A stretch of 64,000 nt of DNA from NCBI RefSeq assembly GCF_025151995.1, contig NZ_CP102290.1:3286001-3350000 (forward strand), read 5' to 3'. Below are positions 9,097 to 17,075 of the stretch, piece by piece. The notes below the pieces were generated by a model. That model searched no databases and was not told where the DNA came from. It saw only the letters and a program-made list of their open reading frames with translations. The DNA is from Ruminococcus gauvreauii. GTDB taxonomy: Bacteria > Bacillota > Clostridia > Lachnospirales > Lachnospiraceae. A program made the position numbers and the translations under genes. Each line of letters opens with the position of its first letter. Within the stretch, counting starts at the first letter, position 1.

Positions 9097-10983
9097 ATGA
9101 TATCAGATTTTTCAGCGACAATTTTCATAACGGCTCTGATAGCCATTATCATATTCTTCATATGGAGTTATCAGGTAAGAAATCTTCAGCTGATCCATAA
9201 GTTTTATCTGATGCTGGCAGGTTCTTACGGATTGTGTGTGATCGCACTGATCGGCATGAAGATGACAGCCCCGGATAATAAACCGGCGCTTATCTTCTGG
9301 GATGCATGGACGAATATCATGGGGGCTTTCATGCCTGTGTTCTGTCTGTGTATTGCATTGATCTTTGTAAAAGGGTGGGAACAGATGCCCCGGCGTGCAT
9401 GGTGGCTGTTTGCTGTACCGACGCTCACCAGCATTATCGTGTGTACCAATCCTCTCCACCACCTGCAGTATCAGGTGTTTTCCGTGATACGCAGTGAGAT
9501 CATCTTCGGACCGTATATTGTGGTCACAGGACTTTACAGCTGGATGTGTCAGGTTGTCTCTCTGGTATTTATGATCAGTTTTGCATTCCGCAACCGCAGC
9601 AGACTGTACCTGATGCAGTGTCTGATGTTCTCATGCGGATGCGCATGTCCGCTGCTCGTGAGCATTCTGGCCACGACAACATCAAACATGTCGATTGCCG
9701 CGACTCCGCTCAGTTTTATACCGACCATCATGCTGAACGGGATTGCCATATACCAGCTTCATATACTGGACATTAAACCAATTGCTGCACAGAGAGTACT
9801 CGACTGGATATCTGACTGTTATCTCGTGCTGAGTGATAAGGGCGTGGTCATCAGTTATAACCAGCCGTTTGAACGCATTCTGGCTTCGCGTTACGGGATC
9901 GTTGAAAACAGCTATCTGAGAGACTGCGTGAAAGAAGAAGATGTTTTTAAGAAGACGGCCATTTATAATCTGATGACAGCCATCGAATCGTGCAGGAACG
10001 GCGGTTCCAATATCTCCTATGAACAGGCGATGACAGTGAAACGTGATTCGGGAGTGCATAAGATCTATTATGTTGTGGACGTGACAGCGCTGTATATCAA
10101 GGAAAAACTGTCTGGGTTTGTCGCCATTTTTAAAGATGTTACACAGCTGAAAAAGAGCATGCAGCAGGTACAGGACAGCCAGGCGAGGATGATGGAACAG
10201 GAACGGCTGGCTTCTCTGGGACAGATGATCGGGGGTCTGGCACATAACCTTAAGACTCCGATCATGAGTATCTCAGGGTGTATATCGGCGGTGGAAACAC
10301 TGGTGGAGGAATGTTTGGAGAGCCTGGATGATCCGGGGGTAACTGAGGAGGACTACAGGGAGATTTACGGGGAAATGTCAGAATGGTTTGACAAAATGAG
10401 AGAATCTTCCTCGTATATGTCTGATATCATAACAGCGATTAAAGGGCAGGCGGCCAGTGTCAATACATCTGAGGAGGCTTCGTTTACGACGGAAGACCTG
10501 ATCAAAAGAAGCATGCTGCTGATGCGGCATGAGCTGACCTCCAGCAGCTGCCGGGTTGTGTTCGAGAACAGTGACCGTGCATATTTGATTCGCGGAGATA
10601 TCAACAACCTGGTACAGGTTCTGAATAATCTGTTGTCCAATGCTGTGTATGCACAGAAACAGGTCGGCGGCGGTGATATTACGATTGGAGTGGAGGCAGA
10701 CAAAGAGCTGCTGAAGGTTTTTGTAAAGGATACCGGACCCGGCTTTGCGTCAGGTATCAGAAGACGGCTGTTTAAGGAGATGGTGACAAGCAAAGGGGCC
10801 CATGGGACTGGACTTGGTTTATATATATCTGATGCGGTGGTTCGCGGGAAGTTTGGAGGTTCCGTCTGGGTAGAAGATAATCCGGAAGGCGGAGCAGTCG
10901 TAGGTTTTACCATACCGTTTGAAATGAAGGAAGACAGCGATGTTAAGGATACAAAAGGGGGCATGAGACATGAGACGCAGTAG
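9097..10983 (+). CDS. Sensor histidine kinase with N-terminal 7TM region and PAS domain
   Basis: This 628-residue kinase starts 18 bp after the NRPS. Residues 1-230 contain about seven hydrophobic helices, resembling the 7TM sensor region found at the N-terminus of some histidine kinases. A PAS-like segment follows (about 235-345, beginning CYLVLSDKGVVISYNQPFE). The dimerisation/phospho-acceptor segment is LGQMIGGLAHNLKTPIM, with His near 382. The ATPase domain has the N box NLLSNAVYA, the G1 box KDTGPGF and the G2 box GTGLGLYISDAV. It is therefore a complete, catalytically plausible kinase anchored in the membrane. The next gene overlaps it by 14 bp and encodes a receiver protein, its obvious partner. 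The ligand is unknown; the operon's own lipopeptide product is an attractive but unproven candidate. Confidence 0.88.
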   Translation: MISDFSATIFITALIAIIIFFIWSYQVRNLQLIHKFYLMLAGSYGLCVIALIGMKMTAPDNKPALIFWDAWTNIMGAFMPVFCLCIALIFVKGWEQMPRRAWWLFAVPTLTSIIVCTNPLHHLQYQVFSVIRSEIIFGPYIVVTGLYSWMCQVVSLVFMISFAFRNRSRLYLMQCLMFSCGCACPLLVSILATTTSNMSIAATPLSFIPTIMLNGIAIYQLHILDIKPIAAQRVLDWISDCYLVLSDKGVVISYNQPFERILASRYGIVENSYLRDCVKEEDVFKKTAIYNLMTAIESCRNGGSNISYEQAMTVKRDSGVHKIYYVVDVTALYIKEKLSGFVAIFKDVTQLKKSMQQVQDSQARMMEQERLASLGQMIGGLAHNLKTPIMSISGCISAVETLVEECLESLDDPGVTEEDYREIYGEMSEWFDKMRESSSYMSDIITAIKGQAASVNTSEEASFTTEDLIKRSMLLMRHELTSSSCRVVFENSDRAYLIRGDINNLVQVLNNLLSNAVYAQKQVGGGDITIGVEADKELLKVFVKDTGPGFASGIRRRLFKEMVTSKGAHGTGLGLYISDAVVRGKFGGSVWVEDNPEGGAVVGFTIPFEMKEDSDVKDTKGGMRHETQ

Positions 10984-12460
10984 GGACACCGTACACAAAA
11001 ACATTTCAATTTTAACGCTGGATGATGATGCGATCATGACATCCACTCTGCAGGCTTATTTCCAGCGCTCAGGGTATGATGTGGATGTGGAAAATGATCC
11101 GTACCGTGCGATCGAAAGGGTGAAAAACGGGAAGTATGATATTCTCCTTTTGGATTTTCTGATGTCACCTGTATGCGGTGACCAGGTTGTGGAACAGATA
11201 CGGTCGTTTAACCGGGATATTTACATTATTCTTCTGACAGGGCACAAAAGTATGGCGCCGCCGCTTAAGACGATCCGTGAACTTGAAATTCAGGGATATT
11301 ATGAAAAAAGTGACCGGTTCGACCAGCTGGAGCTTCTTGTGGAGTCCTGCGTTAAATCCATTTTGCAGATGAGAACGATACAGAACTATAAAAACGGGCT
11401 CTCACTGATGATGGATGTACTTCCTCAGATTTATGATCTGGATGCCACGCAGTCTGTGTGCGGCAGTATTCTGGAAGCAGCGATGCGGATCTTCAAGGCG
11501 GAGAGCAGTTTTATTGTTTTAAATGAGATGCCGTACAAATTCATGGAGGCAAACATACAGAAAACGACTGGGACAATCTCAGATGCCGAGATCGCGGAAA
11601 TTATCCGGGATGTTGAGTTTGGTGAAAGACTCACAGAGCAGAAGGGAAATTATCTTCTCGCAGCGATTGAGAATGAGAGACATCAGGCGATTGGCATTCT
11701 GGGCATTGGTCTTAAAAATAAAACAGAATATGTGCAGGTGCAGCTGATGGAAATATTTGCAAGACAGATTTCTTCTGCTCTTCATAACAATCAGCTACAC
11801 TTGCTTGTCAGTGAACAGAATCAGGAACTGACGAGGGCGTATGCGCAGCTGAATGAGAGCTATATGGAGATTATCGGTGCGATGCGTACGATCGTTGATG
11901 AGCGGGACATCTATACAAGGGGTCATTCAGACCGGGTATCCTGCCTGGCAGAGGCGCTTGCACGGCAGATGGGAAAAGATAAGAAATTCATTGAACGGGT
12001 TAAGCTGGCGGGGCTGTTCCATGACATTGGAAAGGTTGGGATTTCTGACCGTATTTTGCTGAAGCCGGAAAAGCTCACTTTTGAAGAGTATGCGGATATC
12101 AAAAAACATTCTGATAAGGGAGCTAAGATCCTTGCCGCTATCACGCTGTTTTCTGATATCGTTCCCATCGTGCATGCACATCATGAGCGCATCGACGGAA
12201 AGGGATATCCCGATGGACTGAAAGGAGATGAGATCCCGGCTGAATCGAAGATTATCGCTGTGGCTGATTCATTCGACGCCATGACTTCCAATCGTCAGTA
12301 CCGGAGTAATATGACACTGGGACAGGCGATAGAGGAATTGAAAAATGGCAGCGGAACACAGTTTGCGCCGGAGGTGGTGGAAGCGTTTTTACAGCTGTGC
12401 GAGGAGTGCGGACAGGACAGGTTCTGCGACATGTATGCAGTGAAGGAGGAGAGGTTATAG
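10970..12460 (+). CDS. Response regulator with GAF-like and HD-GYP (c-di-GMP phosphodiesterase) domains
   Basis: This 496-residue protein has three parts. Residues 8-125 form a receiver domain with an acidic pocket (DDD), phospho-acceptor Asp near 61 in LLLDFLM and a Lys in YYEKSD. A GAF-like segment follows (about 140-280), then a coiled-coil linker. The C-terminus is an HD-GYP domain with GHSDRV, GLFHDIGKVGI (HD near 350), HHERIDGKGYPDG and GDEIP. The HD and GYP motifs are intact, so active hydrolysis of cyclic di-GMP is expected. There is no DNA-binding domain, so output should be through the second messenger rather than direct transcription control. The gene overlaps the kinase gene by 14 bp. 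Finding such a pair inside an NRPS operon is unusual. Confidence 0.9.
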   Translation: MRRSRDTVHKNISILTLDDDAIMTSTLQAYFQRSGYDVDVENDPYRAIERVKNGKYDILLLDFLMSPVCGDQVVEQIRSFNRDIYIILLTGHKSMAPPLKTIRELEIQGYYEKSDRFDQLELLVESCVKSILQMRTIQNYKNGLSLMMDVLPQIYDLDATQSVCGSILEAAMRIFKAESSFIVLNEMPYKFMEANIQKTTGTISDAEIAEIIRDVEFGERLTEQKGNYLLAAIENERHQAIGILGIGLKNKTEYVQVQLMEIFARQISSALHNNQLHLLVSEQNQELTRAYAQLNESYMEIIGAMRTIVDERDIYTRGHSDRVSCLAEALARQMGKDKKFIERVKLAGLFHDIGKVGISDRILLKPEKLTFEEYADIKKHSDKGAKILAAITLFSDIVPIVHAHHERIDGKGYPDGLKGDEIPAESKIIAVADSFDAMTSNRQYRSNMTLGQAIEELKNGSGTQFAPEVVEAFLQLCEECGQDRFCDMYAVKEERL

Positions 12461-12463
12461 AAT

Positions 12464-14110
12464 ATGAAAAAATTCCCATTAAATGAGAGAACGTATTATG
12501 ATACTTTTGATGCATTTATAACCGGTATAGCGGAGAACTTCAGCGATCTTCCGGCTGTCACGTGGTTTACCAGGAAACAGGAGGAAAAAAATAAGACCTT
12601 CAGAGAGCTTACCCGGGATGTGACGGCGCTACGTAACGTGTTGTGTGCCAGAGGATTTGCCGGCAGTCATATAGCGATTGTCGGAGAAAACAACTACAGC
12701 TGGATCGTGACTTATCTGGCGGTTGCATCGTGCGGCGGAACCGCCGTATGCATTGATGCCGAGCAGTCCGATGAGAGCATCTGGCAAATGCTTGAGATGG
12801 CGGATATTGAAGCCGTTTTTGCATCAGAGCCGTGTATGCCGATCTGCAGGGCAATGCCGAAGGAAAAATCTATAATCAGACTCTATGTACTTCTCAGTGA
12901 TAAGAGCAGCGGCCAGACGGAACATGTGCAGGAGCTATGTCAGGAAGGGATGAAACTTCCGGAGGGAAAGTACGCCTCTATCACGCCCCGCCAGACAGCA
13001 GCGATCGTGTTCACATCGGGAACGACCAGCATATCGAAACCGGTGATGCTCAGTCATCAGGCGCTTCTTCACAATGCAAGCTCATCGAGTGTCTATGTAT
13101 CGGCGGAAGAACGTGTCTTTACTTCCCTTCCGTTTTATCATACGTATGGGATGACGTGTGCGGTGCTGGCAACGTTGGTGCGCGGAGCGCACCTGTTTAT
13201 CAACGGAAATCTGAGGACTGCAATGCGGGATCTTCATCTTGCGCGGCCCGACTCCATGCTGACCGTACCCCTTATGGTGGAGGCTATCCACAACCAGCTC
13301 TGGCTGAATGCGGAAAAAGAAGGGAAAGCAAAAGGACTGAAGAAACTGATGAAAATACAGAGCATCTGCAGAAAACTTGGTATCACGAAGCAGAATAAGA
13401 TCCTGGATGAAATACGTGAAAAGTGTGTGGGAAGCCTGCACATTATCATCTGCGGAGGAGCCCATCTGAGTAAAGAGATAGCGGAAGAATTTCAGCTCCT
13501 CGGTGTCACGGTCCTGCAGGGATACGGGATCACAGAGTGTTCACCGCTGGTATCAGTCAACAGCAATTACTCATGTCAGCTGGATTCGGTCGGTTACGTC
13601 CTTCCGGAGACAGAGGTAAAGACCGTGGATGAGGAGATCTGGGTCCGTGGAGTGGGCGTTATGAACGGCTATTACAAATCGAAGGAACTTACGGATGAGG
13701 TCATGGAAGGAGAATGGTTCAAAACGGGGGATATGGGCTATCTCGACAAAGAGGGATTTCTCTATATTACAGGCCGTAAGAAGAATCTGGTAGTTTTTAA
13801 AAATGGAAAGAAAGTATCTCCTGAGAAACTGGAGGAGAAAATCGGAAATATTCCTCTGGTAAAAGACGTGCTCGTCTATGGTGCCGTCAGCGGTGCCTCG
13901 GCGGATGATGTGAAGCTGGCAGCCAGTATCTATCCGGAACCGGGCAGGTCGGAGGGTATGTCATCGTATGAAATACTGGAACAGCTTCAGGATGAAATCA
14001 ATAAAATCAATGCCAAGCTTCCTCTTTATCAGCAGATACAGATGGTAAATATCCGTGAACAGGAATTTTCGAAAACTGCATCTCAGAAAATCAAGAGGCA
14101 TCTGGTTTAA
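12464..14110 (+). CDS. AMP-dependent acyl ligase (fatty acyl-ACP/CoA synthetase type)
   Basis: A 548-residue ANL-superfamily adenylating enzyme. It has the P-loop VFTSGTTSISKPVMLSH (about 181-197), the adenylate-binding YGITECSP, the hinge motif KTGDMGYLDKEGF and the catalytic-lysine region SQKIKRH at the C-terminus. It resembles long-chain fatty acid ligases more than NRPS A domains and is stand-alone. It begins 3 bp after the HD-GYP gene and ends 12 bp before the ACP start. The likely role is to activate a fatty acid with ATP and load it onto that ACP, or onto CoA, to feed the starter condensation domain of the NRPS. Which thiol it uses cannot be told from the sequence. Confidence 0.88.
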   Translation: MKKFPLNERTYYDTFDAFITGIAENFSDLPAVTWFTRKQEEKNKTFRELTRDVTALRNVLCARGFAGSHIAIVGENNYSWIVTYLAVASCGGTAVCIDAEQSDESIWQMLEMADIEAVFASEPCMPICRAMPKEKSIIRLYVLLSDKSSGQTEHVQELCQEGMKLPEGKYASITPRQTAAIVFTSGTTSISKPVMLSHQALLHNASSSSVYVSAEERVFTSLPFYHTYGMTCAVLATLVRGAHLFINGNLRTAMRDLHLARPDSMLTVPLMVEAIHNQLWLNAEKEGKAKGLKKLMKIQSICRKLGITKQNKILDEIREKCVGSLHIIICGGAHLSKEIAEEFQLLGVTVLQGYGITECSPLVSVNSNYSCQLDSVGYVLPETEVKTVDEEIWVRGVGVMNGYYKSKELTDEVMEGEWFKTGDMGYLDKEGFLYITGRKKNLVVFKNGKKVSPEKLEEKIGNIPLVKDVLVYGAVSGASADDVKLAASIYPEPGRSEGMSSYEILEQLQDEINKINAKLPLYQQIQMVNIREQEFSKTASQKIKRHLV

Positions 14111-14122
14111 GGAGTGAAAAAG

Positions 14123-14353
14123 ATGCTGGAATTTATAAGGAATATTGTGTTTCAGGTGACGGGAAAGGACAAACTTACATATGATACCGATTTCGTGCAG
14201 GATTTGGGACTGAATTCTTTTGACATTATGAATATCGTCTGTGCGTTTGAGGATTATTTCGACACAGAGATCCCAAACAGAGATGTCTGGCAGCTGCATC
14301 AGGTGAAAGATGTGATCGCGTATATGCAGCGTCGCGGTCTCACCGAAATCTGA
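14123..14353 (+). CDS. Free-standing acyl carrier protein
   Basis: This 76-residue protein has the carrier signature FVQDLGLNSFDIMNIV, where the Ser of LNS takes the phosphopantetheine arm, and an acidic helix FEDYFDTEIP typical of ACPs. The frame is also open from a GTG at 14114, but GGAG at 14111-14114 is the ribosome binding site at the right distance for ATG 14123. It is the last gene of the NRPS operon, directly after the acyl ligase, and is followed by a terminator. It most likely carries the fatty acyl starter for the peptide. Confidence 0.88.
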   Translation: MLEFIRNIVFQVTGKDKLTYDTDFVQDLGLNSFDIMNIVCAFEDYFDTEIPNRDVWQLHQVKDVIAYMQRRGLTEI

Positions 14354-14360
14354 TCGGAAG

Positions 14361-14409
14361 GGCTGTACCGTCCGTGGGTGTGCCACAGGACGGTACGGCT
14401 CATTTTTGT
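14361..14409 (+). terminator. Rho-independent terminator of the NRPS operon
   Basis: GGCTGTACCGTCC at 14361-14373 pairs with GGACGGTACGGCT at 14388-14400 around a short loop, followed by CATTTTTG. It lies 8 bp after the ACP stop codon and closes the five-gene operon. Confidence 0.8.
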
Positions 14410-14461
14410 TATAAGAATATCGCATAAATTTCAAGAACTGTGGAAAGATAAGAAAAAGACA

Positions 14462-14490
14462 TTGCGTTAAGTGGAATAAAATGGTATACT
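14462..14490 (+). promoter_or_regulatory. Predicted promoter of the high-Mr rubredoxin gene
   Basis: TTGCGT at 14462-14467 and TATACT at 14485-14490 are 17 bp apart, and a TGG triplet just before the -10 gives an extended -10. Downstream, a GAAATCTAAG/GAAAATCTAAG direct repeat (about 14501-14524) lies in the leader and could be a regulator site. Confidence 0.55.
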
Positions 14491-14551
14491 ATGGATGTCG
14501 GAAATCTAAGGTTGAAAATCTAAGAAGTGTTAAAAAAGAGGAGAAATAAAA

Positions 14552-15196
14552 TTGAATACTAATATTTTCAGGGATATGTCCTATGGTGTTTACGTCGTTG
14601 GAACAATGGATGGGGAACGTCCCACAGGATGTATTGCCAACAGCGTGATGCAGATCACAGCGTCTCCGGCGACGGTTGCTGTCAGCATGAATCATGACAA
14701 CTATTCACAGCAGTGCATAGAAAAAAGCGGTGTTTTTTCTTTTTCAATTCTGGCGGAGGATTCAGAACCGTCTATTATCGGAACATTCGGATTTCATTCC
14801 GGCAGGGATACTGACAAGTTTCAGGATATTTCGTATGAAATGAAAGAAGGCGCTCCCGTTGTTTCAGATTCCTGCGGTTATGTTGTCTGCAAAGTGATTG
14901 ACAGGATGGAGACTTCAACCCACACGGTTTTTCTTGGAGAAGTAGTGGATGCGGATACGCTGGGAGAGGGACGCAAGGCGATGTCCTATGCATATTACCA
15001 CAATGTGATCAAAGGAAAGAGTCCGAAGAATGCACCGACTTATCTGCAGGAAAACGAGCAGGAGTCCGAAGATAAACAGGTATCCAGATATGTCTGTGAA
15101 GTGTGCGGTTATATCTATGAGGGCGAAAGCCTGCCGGATGATTATATTTGTCCGGTATGTAAAGTCGGGGCGGATAAATTTAAAAAGGTAACATAA
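14552..15196 (+). CDS. High-molecular-weight rubredoxin: flavin reductase domain fused to rubredoxin
   Basis: This 214-residue protein joins an N-terminal flavin-reductase-like FMN-binding domain (about residues 1-155, with GVYVVGT near the start and CIANSVMQITASP) to a C-terminal rubredoxin (about 175-214). The rubredoxin has YVCEVCGYIYEG and YICPVCKVGADKF; its four cysteines bind one iron. In clostridia such proteins pass electrons from NAD(P)H to flavodiiron proteins that reduce oxygen or nitric oxide. The start is TTG at 14552, placed by the GAGGAG site about 8 bp upstream; no ATG is suitable. No flavodiiron protein gene lies in the window. Rubrerythrin follows, so this is an oxidative-stress locus. 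Confidence 0.88.
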   Translation: MNTNIFRDMSYGVYVVGTMDGERPTGCIANSVMQITASPATVAVSMNHDNYSQQCIEKSGVFSFSILAEDSEPSIIGTFGFHSGRDTDKFQDISYEMKEGAPVVSDSCGYVVCKVIDRMETSTHTVFLGEVVDADTLGEGRKAMSYAYYHNVIKGKSPKNAPTYLQENEQESEDKQVSRYVCEVCGYIYEGESLPDDYICPVCKVGADKFKKVT

Positions 15197-15199
15197 ACA

Positions 15200-15235
15200 G
15201 CTGGTGCGGTTTTCAACCCGCACCAGCAGATTTTA
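15200..15235 (+). terminator. Hairpin between rubredoxin and rubrerythrin genes
   Basis: GCTGGTGCGG at 15200-15209 pairs perfectly with CCGCACCAGC at 15218-15227; the tail AGATTTTAAC is only weakly U-rich. It could be a weak terminator or attenuator that sets different levels of the two neighbouring genes. Confidence 0.55.
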
Positions 15236-15260
15236 ACATATGAAAGGAGTATTACATATT

Positions 15261-15803
15261 ATGGCTGAATTAAAAGGAAGCAAAACAGAGGCAAATCTGC
15301 AGACGGCATTTGCAGGAGAATCACAGGCGACCAACAAGTACAGATACTATGCGTCACAGGCTAAAAAGGACGGTTATGTACAGATTGCATCAATCTTCGA
15401 AGAAACCGCAAATAATGAAAAAGAGCACGCAAAAATCTGGTTTAAGCTGCTTCATGGCGGTAAAGTCGGACCAACAACAGAGAATTTGAAGGATGCGGCT
15501 GCAGGAGAAAACTACGAATGGACTGATATGTATGCGACATTTGCCAAAGAGGCAAAAGAAGAGGGATTCGACCAGATCGCTGCACTGTTTGAAGGCGTAG
15601 CTGCAGTTGAAAAAGAGCATGAGGAGAGATACCGTAAACTTCTCGCCAATATTGACGGGGGCATTGTCTTCTCAAGAGACGGCGATATGATGTGGCACTG
15701 CTCAAACTGCGGACATATCCATTTTGGAAAAGAAGCGCCGGAAGTCTGTCCGGTATGTGCTCATCCTAAGGCTTATTTCCAGTTGAGAGCCGAGAATTAT
15801 TAA
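15261..15803 (+). CDS. Rubrerythrin
   Basis: This 180-residue protein begins MAELKGSKTEANLQTAFAGE. The ferritin-like diiron domain has the expected ExxH ligands (NNEKEHAKIW near residue 50, VEKEHEERY near 120), and a C-terminal rubredoxin-type site has WHCSNCG and CPVCAHP. It reduces hydrogen peroxide in anaerobes, receiving electrons from rubredoxin. The frame runs in from an ATG at 15240, but the AAAGGAG site lies at 15242-15248, inside that extension, so ATG 15261 is the start. It is followed by a strong terminator. Length and motifs are normal for the family. Confidence 0.93.
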   Translation: MAELKGSKTEANLQTAFAGESQATNKYRYYASQAKKDGYVQIASIFEETANNEKEHAKIWFKLLHGGKVGPTTENLKDAAAGENYEWTDMYATFAKEAKEEGFDQIAALFEGVAAVEKEHEERYRKLLANIDGGIVFSRDGDMMWHCSNCGHIHFGKEAPEVCPVCAHPKAYFQLRAENY

Positions 15804-15836
15804 TCCGTACTGAAATATATAGATGTAAACGTGTAA

Positions 15837-15877
15837 GACCATATGCTGGCTGGATTTTTTGCATATGGTCTTTTTTT
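15837..15877 (+). terminator. Rho-independent terminator after rubrerythrin
   Basis: GACCATATGC (15837-15846) and GCATATGGTC (15861-15870) form a perfect 10-bp stem followed by seven Ts. Confidence 0.9.
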
Positions 15878-15948
15878 GTCTGAAAACAGACAGATGCAGC
15901 GCCTAAAATAATAAGCAAGAATGATAAAAAAATGAGAAAGAATGATTA

Positions 15949-15977
15949 TTTACATTGCCAGGAAATACAGGTATAGT
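15949..15977 (+). promoter_or_regulatory. Predicted promoter of the first oxidoreductase operon
   Basis: TTTACA at 15949-15954 and TATAGT at 15972-15977 with 17-bp spacing lie about 60 bp upstream of the first oxidoreductase start codon. Confidence 0.5.
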
Positions 15978-16038
15978 TAGGTTGTGCAGTATCTATACTC
16001 ACAACAGCAAAAACGAATATGATGACAGGAGGGCTAAA

Positions 16039-17058
16039 ATGGCAAAAAAGATACGCGTAGGTATCCTGGGACTGGGCCGCATTGGAAAGATGCATGCGAG
16101 AAATATCCTGACAATGAAAGAGTTTGAAGTGGTCGTGGGGGTTGATCCATTTCTGACGGAAGGCCTGGAGCAGGAGATGAAAGAGATTGGGGTGCCGAAG
16201 TGCTCAAAGGATCCGGAAGATGTGTTTGCAGATCCGGATATTGACGCAGTGGTGATCTGCTCTATTACTGAGACACATTCAGATTTTATCATCCGTGCAG
16301 CAAAAGCCGGGAAAGATATCTTCTGTGAAAAACCGATCGATCACAATGTGGAACGCATTCTGGAAGCACTTCGTACAGTCCGGGATGCAGGTGTGATTCT
16401 TCAGGTGGGGTTTATGCGGCGGTTTGACAGAAATCACGGTAAGCTTCAGCGAATGGTTGCGGAAGGCAGGATCGGAGACGTGGAGATGCTTAAGATCACG
16501 TCGCGTGATCCAGACCTGCCTCCGATGAATTATATCAGGGATTCCGGCGGAATCTATGTGGATATGATGATTCACGATTTTGACATGGCGCGCTTTGTCG
16601 TGGGCAGTGAGGTGACAGAAGTCTTTGCCGCAGGAGCCGCCCTCTGTAATCCGGAAATTGAGGAATTCGGAGATGTTGACAGTGCCGTCGTGACCCTGAA
16701 ATTTGAAAACGGTGCGATCGGGGTGATCGACAACAGCAGGCGCTCCGGTTTCGGACATGACCAGCGCATAGAGATACTGGGATCAAAGGGATGCCTGATG
16801 GACAGCAACGAACCGGAGTCTAACGTCGTTTATTATCACAATGACGGTTACTGCGGGGACAAGCTGCCGTGGCATTTTATCGAGCGGTATGAGGGAGCTT
16901 ATTTTACAGAGCTTCGCGAATTTGTGCAGGCGGTTCTGGAGCGCAGGCAGCCCGCAGTGTCCGGAATCGACGGACTGCAGTCCGTGCTGATCGCGGAGGC
17001 GGCGGCGAAATCTGCAAAAAGCGGAAAATTGGAAAAGGTTGAGAAAGTTACAGTGTAG
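16039..17058 (+). CDS. Gfo/Idh/MocA oxidoreductase, inositol 2-dehydrogenase-like
   Basis: This 339-residue protein has an N-terminal Rossmann fold (GILGLGRIGKMHARNI), the catalytic-lysine motif CEKPIDHN near residue 100, and GGIYVDMMIHDFDMARF with the Asp and His that complete the triad near 170-176. VGFMRRFDRNH is also typical of myo-inositol 2-dehydrogenases of the IolG type. The enzyme should oxidise a cyclitol or sugar with NAD(P)+; exact substrate specificity cannot be read. The start at ATG 16039 follows AGGAGGG; the frame extends upstream to 15955 but without a ribosome binding site. A second family member follows after 17 bp, so the two form an operon. Confidence 0.87.
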   Translation: MAKKIRVGILGLGRIGKMHARNILTMKEFEVVVGVDPFLTEGLEQEMKEIGVPKCSKDPEDVFADPDIDAVVICSITETHSDFIIRAAKAGKDIFCEKPIDHNVERILEALRTVRDAGVILQVGFMRRFDRNHGKLQRMVAEGRIGDVEMLKITSRDPDLPPMNYIRDSGGIYVDMMIHDFDMARFVVGSEVTEVFAAGAALCNPEIEEFGDVDSAVVTLKFENGAIGVIDNSRRSGFGHDQRIEILGSKGCLMDSNEPESNVVYYHNDGYCGDKLPWHFIERYEGAYFTELREFVQAVLERRQPAVSGIDGLQSVLIAEAAAKSAKSGKLEKVEKVTV

Positions 17059-17075
17059 CGGAGAGGAGAAGAGGA

